From the NCBI RefSeq assembly GCF_009177095.1, contig NZ_AP021861.1, positions 3,764,501-3,828,500 on the forward strand: a DNA stretch of 64,000 nt, given 5' to 3'. How positions within the stretch are numbered: the first letter of the stretch is position 1; the number at the start of each line of letters is the position of its first letter. The position numbers and the translations under genes are program-made. Shown piece after piece: positions 8,583 through 16,863 of this stretch. Under the pieces are notes generated by a model. The model worked only from the letters and a program-made list of their open reading frames with translations, was not told where the DNA came from and ran no database searches. This DNA comes from Lacipirellula parvula. GTDB taxonomy: Bacteria; Planctomycetota; Planctomycetia; Pirellulales; Lacipirellulaceae.

Positions 8583-9467
8583 ATGCAACGCCAATACATC
8601 CGCCAGCGCGAGCGCGTCTTCACCGAAGAAATGAAAGTGAAATTCTGCGAGCTAGTCAGAAAGAGCTACTCGCTCGCCGAAGCGGCCCAAGGCGTCGGCG
8701 TGACGCTTCGCACAGTCCAGCGCTACCGTAGAGAAGAAGAGGACTTCGACCAAGAAGTGCGCATGGCGAAGCTCTCTAAGCCCGACCCCTTAAAACTGAT
8801 GGAATCAGCCGCGAGAACGCATTGGCGGGCCGCCGCCTGGCTGCTCGAGCGCACTAAACCCGAAACCTACGCCCGCAAACGCGGCGACCTCGCCTCGGGC
8901 CTGAAAGTCACGAAGGCGCTGCGGTTAATGATGGAAACCGCGCTCGCCAACACGCCCGAGGAAGCGCGCAGCGAACTGTTCAAGCACCTCGACAAAACCT
9001 ACGAACACGCTCTCGACTGCTGCTTCCCGAGCCTCGGCCCCTGGGACCGCCCGCGCGAACCAAAGATGGCCGACACCCCCATCGTCTTCCGCGAACGTGC
9101 CAAGTCGGCGCCCGTCATCCACAACTATGGCCTCGGCACCCCCGACGAATGGTCCTTCGCCGCGCCGCAACCGGCCTCTCGTTCCCACGCTCCGCGTGGG
9201 AACGCACCCGCTGACGCTCCGCGTCGCGAACCCAACGTCGCGGCCACCACTCAGCCGTCGGCACCCTCAGCCCCCGGTTCTTCAAACCGGGGGCCGGCCC
9301 CGCCACAAGACGCCGCCCCCCTCGACACTTCACGCCAAACGAAAAAACCCATCCTGCGCAATCCCCGCACCATCCGCTTAATGTCGCCAAAAATGCAAAA
9401 CACGACACTACGAAGCGACATGCGACACGACAGGCCACGCGTCGCCTCGCCTCCACGGGCCGCGTAA
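8583..9467 (+). CDS. HTH protein resembling a terminase small subunit, with repeat-derived C-terminal tail
   Basis: 294 residues. Residues ~15-60 form a helix-turn-helix of the Psq/terminase-small type (SLAEAAQGVGVTLRTVQRYR). The section to ~150 (MESAARTHWRAAAWLLERTK) resembles conserved regions of phage-type proteins. AGGAG precedes the ATG by about 10 nt. From ~200 onward the protein is low complexity, and its DNA contains two dispersed palindromes read in frame: CGTTCCCACGCTCCGCGTGG at 9180, encoding RSHAPRGNA, and the AGCCCCCGGTTCTTC hairpin at 9269, encoding APGSSNRGPA. DNA binding is likely; a phage origin is possible, but no other phage genes adjoin. Confidence 0.65.
   Translation: MQRQYIRQRERVFTEEMKVKFCELVRKSYSLAEAAQGVGVTLRTVQRYRREEEDFDQEVRMAKLSKPDPLKLMESAARTHWRAAAWLLERTKPETYARKRGDLASGLKVTKALRLMMETALANTPEEARSELFKHLDKTYEHALDCCFPSLGPWDRPREPKMADTPIVFRERAKSAPVIHNYGLGTPDEWSFAAPQPASRSHAPRGNAPADAPRREPNVAATTQPSAPSAPGSSNRGPAPPQDAAPLDTSRQTKKPILRNPRTIRLMSPKMQNTTLRSDMRHDRPRVASPPRAA
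9180..9294 (+). repeat. Two palindromic repeats inside a coding sequence
   Basis: 9180-9204 is the perfect palindrome CGTTCCCACGC/GCGTGGGAACG, and 9269-9294 is an exact copy of the intergenic hairpin at 8183-8208. Both lie within the C-terminal low-complexity part of the HTH protein and do not break the frame. Confidence 0.8.
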
Positions 9468-9605
9468 GCCGCCCGCTACGGCTCAGCCTTCATCCCCCCC
9501 CCATTCGGCCTTAACAGGCTCTTCACTCGCCGTCGTTAGCATCGCCCCCGGGCGGTTGCACGTTGCGACTGCGCACATCGTGGACTTCGACGAAGAGGGA
9601 TGCTC

Positions 9606-10250
9606 ATGAAGCGGGCTTTAACCATTTGCACGTTGGCCATCGCGGCCCTGTTGACGGGGCGCGCCGACGCCGCGATCCAGATCACCGAGTGGATGTACGC
9701 CGGCGCCAACGGCGAATTTATCGAATTTACCAACACGGGCGCGGCGCCCGTCGATCTCACCGGCTGGAGCTACACCGACTCGGCCCGCACCCCGGGGCAG
9801 GTCTCGCTCGCCTCGCTCGGCACGATCGCCGCCGGAGAATCGTTCATCGTCACCGAAACGGCCGACGCCGCGTTCCGCACCGCGTGGAACCTGCCGGGTA
9901 GCGTGAAAGTGTTCGGCGGCAACACGACCAACCTCGGCCGCGCCGACGAAGTGAACATCTACAACGGCACGACGCTCGTCGATCGCCTCACCTACGACGA
10001 CCAAGGCATCGCCGGCTCGATCCGCACCCAAAACAAGAGCGGCATTCCCTCGTCGCTCGCCGCCCTCGGCGCCAACAACGTGCTGCAGTGGCAATTCGCT
10101 GCGAACGGCGACAGCTTCGGCTCGGTCGCCAGCGTCGGCGGCGACATCGGCAACCCGGGCCGGTTCACGCTGGTTCCTGAACCAGCGACGCTCGCGCTCG
10201 CCGGCCTCGGCGCCGTGGCGATCGCCGCGCTCCGCCGCCGGTCGCGCTAG
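9606..10250 (+). CDS. Lamin-tail-domain PEP-CTERM secreted protein
   Basis: 214 residues, exported and probably anchored by the exosortase pathway. A signal peptide (MKRALTICTLAIAALLTGRA) is followed by a lamin-tail-like beta-sandwich (ITEWMYAGANGEFIEFTNTG, VDLTGWSYTDS) and a PEP-CTERM sorting signal, VPEPATLALAGLGAVAIAAL then RRRSR. The ATG at 9606 has GAGGG at 9595-9599, six nt upstream; the ATG at 9600 is too close to it. The gene ends in a strong intrinsic terminator, so it is monocistronic. Lamin-tail domains in bacteria often accompany surface or extracellular nucleic-acid-related proteins; the specific role here is unknown. Confidence 0.88.
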   Translation: MKRALTICTLAIAALLTGRADAAIQITEWMYAGANGEFIEFTNTGAAPVDLTGWSYTDSARTPGQVSLASLGTIAAGESFIVTETADAAFRTAWNLPGSVKVFGGNTTNLGRADEVNIYNGTTLVDRLTYDDQGIAGSIRTQNKSGIPSSLAALGANNVLQWQFAANGDSFGSVASVGGDIGNPGRFTLVPEPATLALAGLGAVAIAALRRRSR

Positions 10251-10280
10251 TTTCTAGCGATAAGAACGAAGACTCCTGAC

Positions 10281-10324
10281 AGAAGCCGTTGCACAGCACC
10301 TGCTGTGCGGCGGCTTCTTTTTTT
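10281..10324 (+). terminator. Rho-independent terminator after the PEP-CTERM gene
   Basis: An AGAAGCCG/CGGCTTCT stem is extended by GCACAGCA/TGCTGTGC, with a small CC loop, followed by a run of seven or more T. It lies 30 bp past the stop. Confidence 0.92.
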
Positions 10325-10571
10325 GCAAACCCATAAAAGCCACCGGCTCCGCCGGTGGACGAACTGCCAATCCGCCGCCCATTCACTCCGCCCATCGGCA
10401 GAGCCAATGGCTTTTAATCGCACGCGCGCTCGCACCGGTTCTGCGGGTTGCATCGCCCCGCCGCTCGCCATCCCTCCGCATGGCGCCACATCGCGCGATT
10501 CCGCCGCCCACCGCGAGCCTAGACTTTGGCTCCTCGGTCATCGACACCCGCGCCGCCGCCGATCGCCCGCC

Positions 10572-11186
10572 ATGTCCAAATCGAAGTACGCCATCGACCG
10601 CCGGCAGGGCAGAAACGGTATCGACTCGTGCGGCGCCTGCGGCTCGAGCATCGCCCTCGTCCACCCCACGCCCGATCATCCCGCGATGCCCTGGCGCTGC
10701 CGCACGTGCGACGCGCTCTACCTCGCCGCTCCGCAAAAGCGTTTGGGCACGACGTTCCAGGGGGGCGTTCGCCAAGCCTTTTACATGGACGTCATCGAGC
10801 GAGCCGCGCTCGCCGCTCCGAACCAGCAGCCGGAACTGTCGAGCGAAGACCTGCTGCAACTTCAGCAATGCACCCGCAGCGCCGTCACGCGCACCGGCGA
10901 ATCGCGCAGCCAGTTGCGTTACCCGGTCGTGACGCCGGTCTCGGTCTTGCCCCTGGCGGCCGACTTCCGCATCGCCGGTCCGCTGACGACCGCCCACACA
11001 ATCGACGTCAGCTGCGGCGGACTCGGACTGTCGATCTCAAACCCCACGTCGGCCGCGTACTTTGCTGTGGAGTTTTTGATCGAAAGCATCTCGATGCCCG
11101 CCGTCATCCTGCGGCCCGTACGCCGCGAGGGGGGTGGCCAGGAATTCACCGTGGCAGGCGAGTTCGTCTGCCGGATACAATACTGA
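10572..11186 (+). CDS. PilZ-like protein with N-terminal zinc-ribbon-like cysteines
   Basis: 204 residues. The first part has two CxxC pairs (DSCGACGSS and WRCRTCDALY) suggesting a small metal-binding ribbon. The last ~95 residues look like a PilZ-type beta-barrel (SQLRYPVVTPVSVLPL, TIDVSCGGLGLSIS), where an R...R and a D-x-S-x-G-G-like element normally bind cyclic di-GMP. The start MSKSKYAID is chosen because the upstream extension is low-complexity and crosses the terminator. No Shine-Dalgarno sequence is obvious. A c-di-GMP receptor role fits the GGDEF protein encoded 7 kb away but is an inference. Confidence 0.65.
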   Translation: MSKSKYAIDRRQGRNGIDSCGACGSSIALVHPTPDHPAMPWRCRTCDALYLAAPQKRLGTTFQGGVRQAFYMDVIERAALAAPNQQPELSSEDLLQLQQCTRSAVTRTGESRSQLRYPVVTPVSVLPLAADFRIAGPLTTAHTIDVSCGGLGLSISNPTSAAYFAVEFLIESISMPAVILRPVRREGGGQEFTVAGEFVCRIQY

Positions 11187-11398
11187 CGTGGCGAAAATTG
11201 GCTCGGGCGTTTCCCAGGCCGCACAGTTTATCAGGCCTGATGATCGATTCCGAGAAATAGAGTTGCCGCGCGAGCGGCAGCCGCCACAATAAGGCACGCG
11301 GCGTGTGGCAGCCGTTCGATCGACCAACGACTGCCGCCGGCGATCACTCCCCAAATGGGTGAGACGCCGCACGCTTCTCTCTTCAACCTGAAAGTCCT

Positions 11399-13390
11399 GT
11401 GGCCCCATCGCGATCCACAACCGACGCAGCCGCCGACCCGGCGTCGCTTATCGACGGCTGGTGCGACGTGCTCCAGCGCGAGCGGATCTTTTTCCGCGTC
11501 GATGCGAAGAACCGGCTCCTCGCAGTTTCGCCGTCGGTGCAGGAGCAAATGGGCTACGACCCCGACGAGCTCGTCGGCCGCGACTATCACGATTACTTCG
11601 ACGTCGATCACCCGCTGCTGGCGAAGTTCCTCGACGCCTCCGGCCGCTTCATCCAGTACGATCCGCCCGGCCTCCGGCGATCGATCGGCCGGAAGAATAG
11701 CGGTGAGTTGATCTACCTGATCCTCCGCGAGCAACCCGCTCCCAGCGAGGAAGGCCCCGCGATCGATTACATGGCCGAGGACCTCACAGTCCGCGTCCAA
11801 GCGGTGCTGACGATGCAAGACAGCGAGCGGCGCTACAACCGACTCGTCGAAGGCCTCCGCAACGACTACATCATCTACTCCCGCGACGCCGAAGGCCGCA
11901 TCACGTACGTCAGCCCGTCGACGAAGAACGTCCTCGGCTACGAACCTGAGCAGATGATCGGGGTTTACGCCCGCGATACGTTTGCCGACCCTGCCGCCGG
12001 GCACGCAATGGTCGATCAGTTCATCCAGGACATCGAAGCAGGGCGGCGAGCGGTTCACACGGAACGGATCGAAGTTCGTCACCACAACGGCGCCGTCCGC
12101 GTGATGGAAATCGACGAGTGGCCCGTCTTCGGCGTTGACGGCCGGATCAAGTCGATCGAAGGCATCAGCAAGGACGTCACCGAGGCCGACGCGATCGATC
12201 GGCGGATCCGCAAATCGAACGAAGACCTCGAACGGCACGTCGCCTTCCGCACCGGCGAGCTCACCTCGATCAACGAGGAACTGCGCGCCAACGAAGCCCG
12301 CTACCGCGACGTCATCGAAACGCTCAACGACTTTATCGTGCGCTGGAAGCCAAGCGGGGTACGAACCTTCGTCAACGAAGCCTTCTGCCGATTTCACAGC
12401 GTTACGGCGGCCGAACTCGTCGGCACGAGCTTCGTGCCGCAGATCCACCCCGATACGCAAAGCATTTTCCACGCCGCGCTCGATTCGATCACTCCGCAGA
12501 ATCCTTCGGTCAATTACGAAATCCGCGTCGCGCGACGCGACGGCAGCTGGCCTTGGGTGCAGTGGAACACCCGCGCCAAGTTCAGTCCCGACGGCGAGAT
12601 CGCCGAATATCAATCGGTCGGCCGCGACGTCACGGCGCTGAAAGCCGCCGCCGACCTGCTGCGTCAGAAGGAAGCCCACCTCGCGCACCTCTCGCGATTG
12701 GCGACGATGGGCGAAATGGTCGCCGGCATCGCCCACGAAATCAATCAGCCGCTCCACGCGGCCAAGACCTTCGCCGAAGCCGCCCGCCGCAACCTACAAA
12801 CCGGCGGGCCCGGCAAAGTCGAGAAGGCCATCGAGTGCGCCGAGGAGATTTCGCAGGCAATCACGCGCACCGTCGGCATCATCCGTCGCCTCCGGGAGTT
12901 TACGAAGGCGCAACCGTTCGAACTCGAGGCGTTTCAGATCAACTGCATCGTCAAAGAAGCAACCGAGTTGGCGGGCTACGTCATCCGCCGCACCGGAGCG
13001 GTGGTCCGCCTGGAACTGACGGACGACTCGCCGACGATCCTGGGCGATCGTATTCAACTAGAACAGCTGGTGGTGAATCTGCTCATCAACGCCTGCGAGG
13101 CGATGGAGCAAACTCCTCAGAACGAACGAATCATCCACGTCCGCACCAAGACGGAAGGGAAAGAGCTCGCGATCTCCGTCTCCGACGCCGGCAGCGGCGT
13201 CGACGACGAGGGGATGACGCGCCTCTTCGAAGCCTTCTTCACGACCAAGCAAGAGGGCATGGGCATGGGGCTTGTCCTGTGCAAAAGCATCGCTGAAGCC
13301 CATGGCGGCGATCTCTGGGCTGAACGCAACGCCGACGGCCCCGGCATGACCTTTATTCTCACGTTGCCTATTTCGGGAGAACGTCCGTGA
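11399..13390 (+). CDS. Multi-PAS sensor histidine kinase (FixL-like)
   Basis: 663 residues, cytoplasmic, GTG start. Three PAS domains are visible: ~20-130 (FFRVDAKNRLLAVSPSVQEQ), ~150-270 (YIIYSRDAEGRITYVSPSTK) and ~305-420 (FIVRWKPSGVRTFVNEAFC), joined by a coiled-coil linker around 270-300. The dimerisation/phosphoacceptor box is MVAGIAHEINQPL with His446. ATPase motifs are VVNLLINACEAM (N), SDAGSGVDDEG (G1) and GMGMGLVLCKSIAEAHGG (G2). The stop overlaps the GTG of the next regulator (GTGA), so kinase and regulator are translationally coupled. The sensed signal is unknown; no haem-binding PAS His is obvious. Confidence 0.92.
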   Translation: MAPSRSTTDAAADPASLIDGWCDVLQRERIFFRVDAKNRLLAVSPSVQEQMGYDPDELVGRDYHDYFDVDHPLLAKFLDASGRFIQYDPPGLRRSIGRKNSGELIYLILREQPAPSEEGPAIDYMAEDLTVRVQAVLTMQDSERRYNRLVEGLRNDYIIYSRDAEGRITYVSPSTKNVLGYEPEQMIGVYARDTFADPAAGHAMVDQFIQDIEAGRRAVHTERIEVRHHNGAVRVMEIDEWPVFGVDGRIKSIEGISKDVTEADAIDRRIRKSNEDLERHVAFRTGELTSINEELRANEARYRDVIETLNDFIVRWKPSGVRTFVNEAFCRFHSVTAAELVGTSFVPQIHPDTQSIFHAALDSITPQNPSVNYEIRVARRDGSWPWVQWNTRAKFSPDGEIAEYQSVGRDVTALKAAADLLRQKEAHLAHLSRLATMGEMVAGIAHEINQPLHAAKTFAEAARRNLQTGGPGKVEKAIECAEEISQAITRTVGIIRRLREFTKAQPFELEAFQINCIVKEATELAGYVIRRTGAVVRLELTDDSPTILGDRIQLEQLVVNLLINACEAMEQTPQNERIIHVRTKTEGKELAISVSDAGSGVDDEGMTRLFEAFFTTKQEGMGMGLVLCKSIAEAHGGDLWAERNADGPGMTFILTLPISGERP

Positions 13391-14022
13391 GCGAAGATCA
13401 ACCAACGGTATACGTCGTCGACGACGACGCACAAGCCCGCAAAGCGGTGACGACGCTCATCGAAGCGATGGGCGTCGCCACCATCGGGTTCAACTCCGCT
13501 GAGGAGTTTCTCAGCGGTTACGACGGCCGCCGCCCGGCGTGCCTGGTCACCGACGTCCGTATGATCGGCATGAGCGGGCTCGAATTGCAGGAAGAGCTCA
13601 TTCGCCGCGGCGTCGACATCTCCGTCGTCGTCCTCACCGGCTTCGCGACGACCCCCGGCACGGTCCGCGCCATGAAGAACGGCGCCCTCACGCTGCTTGA
13701 AAAGCCCTGCCGCGATGACGAACTGTGGGAAGCGATCCGCGACGGCCTCGCGGCCGATCGCGCCGCCCGCTCGGAGCAGGCGAACATCGGCGAGATTCAA
13801 GCTCGCTTCGACAGCCTCACCGCGAAAGAACGGGACGTCCTGTCGCACGTCGCCGCGGGCGAAGCCAACAAGGTGATCGCGCGCCGCATGGACGTGAGCC
13901 TGCGAACCGTCGAGCTCCATCGCCAAAATGTCTTCCAAAAAATGGGCGCTGATTCGCTGGCGGAACTCGTGCGGATGGTGGTCGCGATCGAGGGCGAGAA
14001 GAAGCCGCCTGCCGGAGGCTGA
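13387..14022 (+). CDS. FixJ/NarL-type response regulator 1
   Basis: 211 residues. The receiver domain has the acidic pocket (VYVVDDDAQ), phosphoacceptor Asp56 in VTDVRM, switch Thr (VLTGFA) and Lys (EKPC). The output domain is a LuxR-type helix-turn-helix (LTAKERDVLSHVAAGEANKV, RRMDVSLRTVELHRQNVFQK). It starts with GTG overlapping the kinase stop, so it is the cognate partner of the upstream PAS kinase. Targets are unknown. Confidence 0.92.
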   Translation: MSEDQPTVYVVDDDAQARKAVTTLIEAMGVATIGFNSAEEFLSGYDGRRPACLVTDVRMIGMSGLELQEELIRRGVDISVVVLTGFATTPGTVRAMKNGALTLLEKPCRDDELWEAIRDGLAADRAARSEQANIGEIQARFDSLTAKERDVLSHVAAGEANKVIARRMDVSLRTVELHRQNVFQKMGADSLAELVRMVVAIEGEKKPPAGG

Positions 14023-14242
14023 GGCTCGCGTTTGCGGCGATTAGCGGAAGCCGAGCGTTAGCGGCGAGTCGATCGAGTCGACCGGTCGTTTCGGGGAGCA
14101 GCGCGTTCTCTGCGGCAAGCCGCACGGAAACGACGGTTTCTGCTGATACGCCTGCTAGCCGAGGCATGTATTATTGGATTAGTCAATGGCGTCCGCAGCG
14201 GTCGTCTTTCTTGGCTGCCTGCATCAACCCAAGGGGCCTCCC

Positions 14243-15019
14243 ATGTCCCTCCCGCCCACTACCAGCCGTCGCTCACGCCGCGATGGCGCCGAGTTGGCCC
14301 AGTTGCTCGAATCCCGGAGCCAGGCCCAACCTGTCCCAGAAATGTCAGAACCGATTGTATTTGTGATTGACGACGACGCCCAAGCCGGGCGAGCCGTCTC
14401 TGAGCTGGTCCGGACGTTTAACTACGAAGTCCGGACGTTCCAGAACCCGCGCGATTTCCTCGAAGCTCTCCAAGAGCTCGACGACTATCAGGTCGGCTGC
14501 GTCATCACCGACCTGCGGATGAGCGGCGTCGACGGCATGGAGCTCCTCCAGCGTCTCAACGAGCGTTCCTCGACCCTGCCGGTGATCATCATCACCGCCT
14601 ACGCCGAAACCTCGACCACCGTCCGAGCCCTGCGCCGCGGGGCAGTCGCAGTGCTCGACAAGCCGTTCCGCGACGACGAGCTGTGGGGCTTCATCCAAGA
14701 GGGCGTTTCGCGCAGCGTTAGCGAGGTTAGCCGCCACCGCCGCCAGCAGGAGCTGGAAGAGCGGTTTAAGCGTCTCTCGCCGCAAGATCGCGAAGTCCTG
14801 AAGTTGATCATGGAAGGTTCCAAGAACCGCACCATGGCCAAGCGGCTCGACGTGAGCCTGCGAACCATCGAAAACCGCCGCCGGCGGATTTTCGACGTGA
14901 TGCAAGCCGACTCGGTTGCCGAATTAACCCGCATGGTGGTGGAGTACGAGTACCGCCTGCCAGCCACCTCGCCCTCCGAGGAAACCTGGCTCCACCTCCC
15001 CTTCGAACGGGTCGCCTAA
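14243..15019 (+). CDS. FixJ/NarL-type response regulator 2
   Basis: 258 residues from the ATG at 14243, which has AAGGGG six nt upstream; ATGs at 14186 and 14342 are alternatives. After a 33-residue extension comes a receiver domain (VFVIDDDAQAGRAV, Asp90 in VITDLRM, IITAYAE, DKPF) and a LuxR-type output domain (LSPQDREVLKLIMEGSKNRT, RLDVSLRTIENRRRRIFDVM). It shares the FRDDELW/CRDDELW linker and output layout with regulator 1, so the pair looks like a local duplication. About 220 bp separate them, so it may have its own promoter. It is probably a second target of the same kinase. Confidence 0.9.
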   Translation: MSLPPTTSRRSRRDGAELAQLLESRSQAQPVPEMSEPIVFVIDDDAQAGRAVSELVRTFNYEVRTFQNPRDFLEALQELDDYQVGCVITDLRMSGVDGMELLQRLNERSSTLPVIIITAYAETSTTVRALRRGAVAVLDKPFRDDELWGFIQEGVSRSVSEVSRHRRQQELEERFKRLSPQDREVLKLIMEGSKNRTMAKRLDVSLRTIENRRRRIFDVMQADSVAELTRMVVEYEYRLPATSPSEETWLHLPFERVA

Positions 15020-15020
15020 G

Positions 15021-15050
15021 TAGCCGCGGGGCAACGCCCCCGCCGGAGCG
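15021..15050 (+). repeat. REP-like repeat TAGCCGCGGGGCAACGCCCC family, copy 2
   Basis: Identical over 30 bp to 8091-8120. It begins one base after the TAA stop of the response regulator. Confidence 0.85.
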
Positions 15051-15210
15051 GCACTTAAACCACGCCGCCCCCACGCGCCATCCGTCCGAAAAATCAACGC
15101 AACCCGCCCCCACAACGCATCTTGCGTCCCCGGGGCCCCTCGCTACAATACAGGGCTCTGCTGGCCAAACGTACGGCTAGCACCATCGATTCACCGTATA
15201 CCGTTCTGCT

Positions 15211-15462
15211 ATGATTCCCGAGCGCAAACCGACCTCGACCCGCCGCGTCGTCAAGAAGGACCCCGTCTGCGTGGACGGCGTCCGCCCCCGGCCGATGTTC
15301 ATCGACTACAAGGATCTTGACCTGCTGAGCAAGCTGACCAACCGTCACGGCCGCATCGTCAGCCGCCGCAAGACCGGTTGCCACGCGTCGAGCCAGCACG
15401 CCGTCGCGAAGGCGATCAAGCGGGCCCGCTTCATGGGTCTGATGCCGTACATCGGCGGCTAG
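15211..15462 (+). CDS. rpsR: 30S ribosomal protein bS18
   Basis: 83 residues, a small-subunit protein that binds near the mRNA platform with bS6. Family features are CVDGVRPRPMFIDYKDLDLL (core), GRIVSRRKTGCHASSQHAVA and the conserved IKRARFMGLMPYIGG end. It carries Cys residues at CVDG and GCHA. It is separate from rpsF or ssb, its usual neighbours. No Shine-Dalgarno sequence is visible in front of the ATG (TATACCGTTCTGCTATG), so a leaderless or SD-independent start is possible. Confidence 0.95.
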   Translation: MIPERKPTSTRRVVKKDPVCVDGVRPRPMFIDYKDLDLLSKLTNRHGRIVSRRKTGCHASSQHAVAKAIKRARFMGLMPYIGG

Positions 15463-15471
15463 CAAGCTAGT

Positions 15472-15630
15472 GATCGGTTACTGGTGATCGGTGATCGGTA
15501 AAGATCGAAGCCATCGGCTTCTCTTACCGATCGCCAATCATCGAATCTCGGTGGCTAGCCGGGTGATGACGTGCGCTTCGTTCGAGCGGTTCGCGTTTCC
15601 GATCACCAGTCCCCGATCACCGATCACCTC
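15472..15630. repeat. GATCGGTGATC / GATCACCGATCACC inverted repeat cluster
   Basis: Left half has GGTTACTGGTGATCGGTGAT tandem units, right half has CCGATCACCAGTCCCCGATC then ACCGATCACC, so the two halves are inverted. The right end directly abuts the start codon of the thioesterase gene and replaces any Shine-Dalgarno sequence. Confidence 0.7.
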
Positions 15631-15634
15631 CTCC

Positions 15635-16054
15635 ATGCCCGAGCCGTTCCACACGTCGCGTCTGGTTGAATTCCACGACACCGACATGGCCGGCATCATG
15701 CACTTCGCCTCCTTCTTCATCTACATGGAGTCGGCGGAGCATGAACTCTATCGCTCGCTCGGGCTGAGCCTGCACACCGAGGTCGACGGCGAGCTGATCA
15801 GCTTCCCCCGCGTGAGCGCCGCGTGCGACTACTCGTCGCCGGCCCGCTGCGAGGAGATTCTTGATATTGCCGTCTCGGTCACTCGCATCGGGACGAAGAG
15901 CATCAGCTATGAGTTCCGCTTTACTCGCGCGGGGACGCTGCTTGCCATCGGCAAGATGACGAGCGTCTGTTGCCGCGTGGTCCATGGGCAGCCGCCCGTC
16001 TCGCGGCCGATCCCGGCGGAGATCGCCGACGGGCTCCGCAAGTACGCGATGTAG
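15635..16054 (+). CDS. Hotdog-fold acyl-CoA thioesterase (YbgC/4-HBT type)
   Basis: 139 residues, a standard length for the family. The active-site helix region reads EFHDTDMAGIMHFASFFIYM, where the second Asp (Asp17) matches the catalytic Asp of 4-hydroxybenzoyl-CoA thioesterase and the D-x-D-x-x-G-I pattern. It hydrolyses acyl-CoA esters; the acyl group cannot be inferred. The start MPEPFHTSRL is chosen from the family N-terminus. The open frame extends upstream only through repeat DNA. Confidence 0.88.
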   Translation: MPEPFHTSRLVEFHDTDMAGIMHFASFFIYMESAEHELYRSLGLSLHTEVDGELISFPRVSAACDYSSPARCEEILDIAVSVTRIGTKSISYEFRFTRAGTLLAIGKMTSVCCRVVHGQPPVSRPIPAEIADGLRKYAM

Positions 16055-16092
16055 ATTAAACCGACGCTTTGTGTGGCGGCCGCCGGCACTCG

Positions 16093-16098
16093 CTACAA
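16093..16098 (+). promoter_or_regulatory. Candidate -10 box before the LolD-like gene
   Basis: TACAAT in the context ACTCGCTACAATGCGG, 8 bp before the ATG. The same CGCTACAAT string occurs at about 15141 upstream of rpsR. No good -35 was found at standard spacing, so this is weak. Confidence 0.3.
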
Positions 16099-16105
16099 TG
16101 CGGCC

Positions 16106-16780
16106 ATGCCCACGCTCAACGCTTCATCGCTCGCGAAGTCGTACCCCATCGCCGACGGCGAGCTCGTCGTCTTGCGCGAGGCGACGCTGCAGTTGGAGCG
16201 GGGCGAGTCAGCCGCGATCGTCGGCCCCAGCGGCTCGGGCAAGAGCACGCTGCTGTCGATCCTCGGCACGCTCGAAACGCCCTCGACCGGAACATACGAA
16301 CTCGGCGGCGCGGCGCCGTTCAGCCTCAGCGAGCCGGAACTGGCGAAGTTCCGCAGCCGGCAGGTCGGCTTCATCTTTCAGGACCACCACCTGCTGCCGC
16401 AGTGCTCGGTGCTGGAGAACGTCCTGGTGCCGATGCTCGCTGATGGCGCGGCAGGCTCAGCCGATGTGGAGCGGGCGGAGCAACTGCTCGATCGCGTCGG
16501 CCTTGCGGAGCGGCGTCACCATCGGCCGGCCCAACTCTCCGGCGGCGAACGCCAACGCGCCGCCATCGCTCGAGCCCTGTTGCGTGAACCGACGCTCCTG
16601 CTTGCCGACGAACCGACCGGCAACCTCGACCGCCACACCGCCGATGCGATCGTCGATCTGCTGCTGGAACTCCAAGCCGAGCGGAACGCGATCTTAGTCG
16701 CCGTCACCCACAGCGAGCCCTTGGCAGCACGCCTGCAACAACGCCACACCCTCAACGACGGCCGACTCGAACGCCAGTAG
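16106..16780 (+). CDS. ABC transporter ATP-binding protein, LolD/MacB type
   Basis: 224 residues. Walker A GPSGSGKSTLL, Q-loop FIFQDHHLLPQ, signature LSGGERQRAAIARAL and Walker B LLLADEPTGNLD are all present. The HLLPQ and EPTGNLD spellings are typical of the LolD/MacB/FtsE group that powers lipoprotein release or mechanotransmission. No permease gene adjoins: downstream is a repeat and then a convergent DUF1559 gene. Its partner must therefore be encoded elsewhere. The TAG stop is the first triplet of a REP-like repeat. Confidence 0.9.
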   Translation: MPTLNASSLAKSYPIADGELVVLREATLQLERGESAAIVGPSGSGKSTLLSILGTLETPSTGTYELGGAAPFSLSEPELAKFRSRQVGFIFQDHHLLPQCSVLENVLVPMLADGAAGSADVERAEQLLDRVGLAERRHHRPAQLSGGERQRAAIARALLREPTLLLADEPTGNLDRHTADAIVDLLLELQAERNAILVAVTHSEPLAARLQQRHTLNDGRLERQ

Positions 16781-16805
16781 CCGCGGGTCAACGACCCGCC
16801 GGAGC
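16778..16805 (+). repeat. REP-like repeat TAGCCGCGGG family, variant copy 3
   Basis: TAGCCGCGGGTCAACGACCC then GCCGGAGC. The compensating changes GTCAACGAC keep the hairpin. Its first three bases are the stop codon of the LolD-like gene. Confidence 0.8.
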
Positions 16806-16863
16806 ATCTACCGGAATGGCGAGGCTTCCTGCAGAGAAGCTTACTCAAGCGACCGCGCTACCG

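Noticed and set aside
8296-8634. 112-codon open frame in the repeat-rich spacer
   Set aside because: It is made of repeat-derived Pro/Arg/Thr/Ser sequence and overlaps the real start of the HTH gene.
11231-12757. Minus-strand open frame of 508 codons opposite the PAS kinase
   Set aside because: No domain signature; composition typical of antisense frames in GC-rich genes. The plus strand has a complete kinase.
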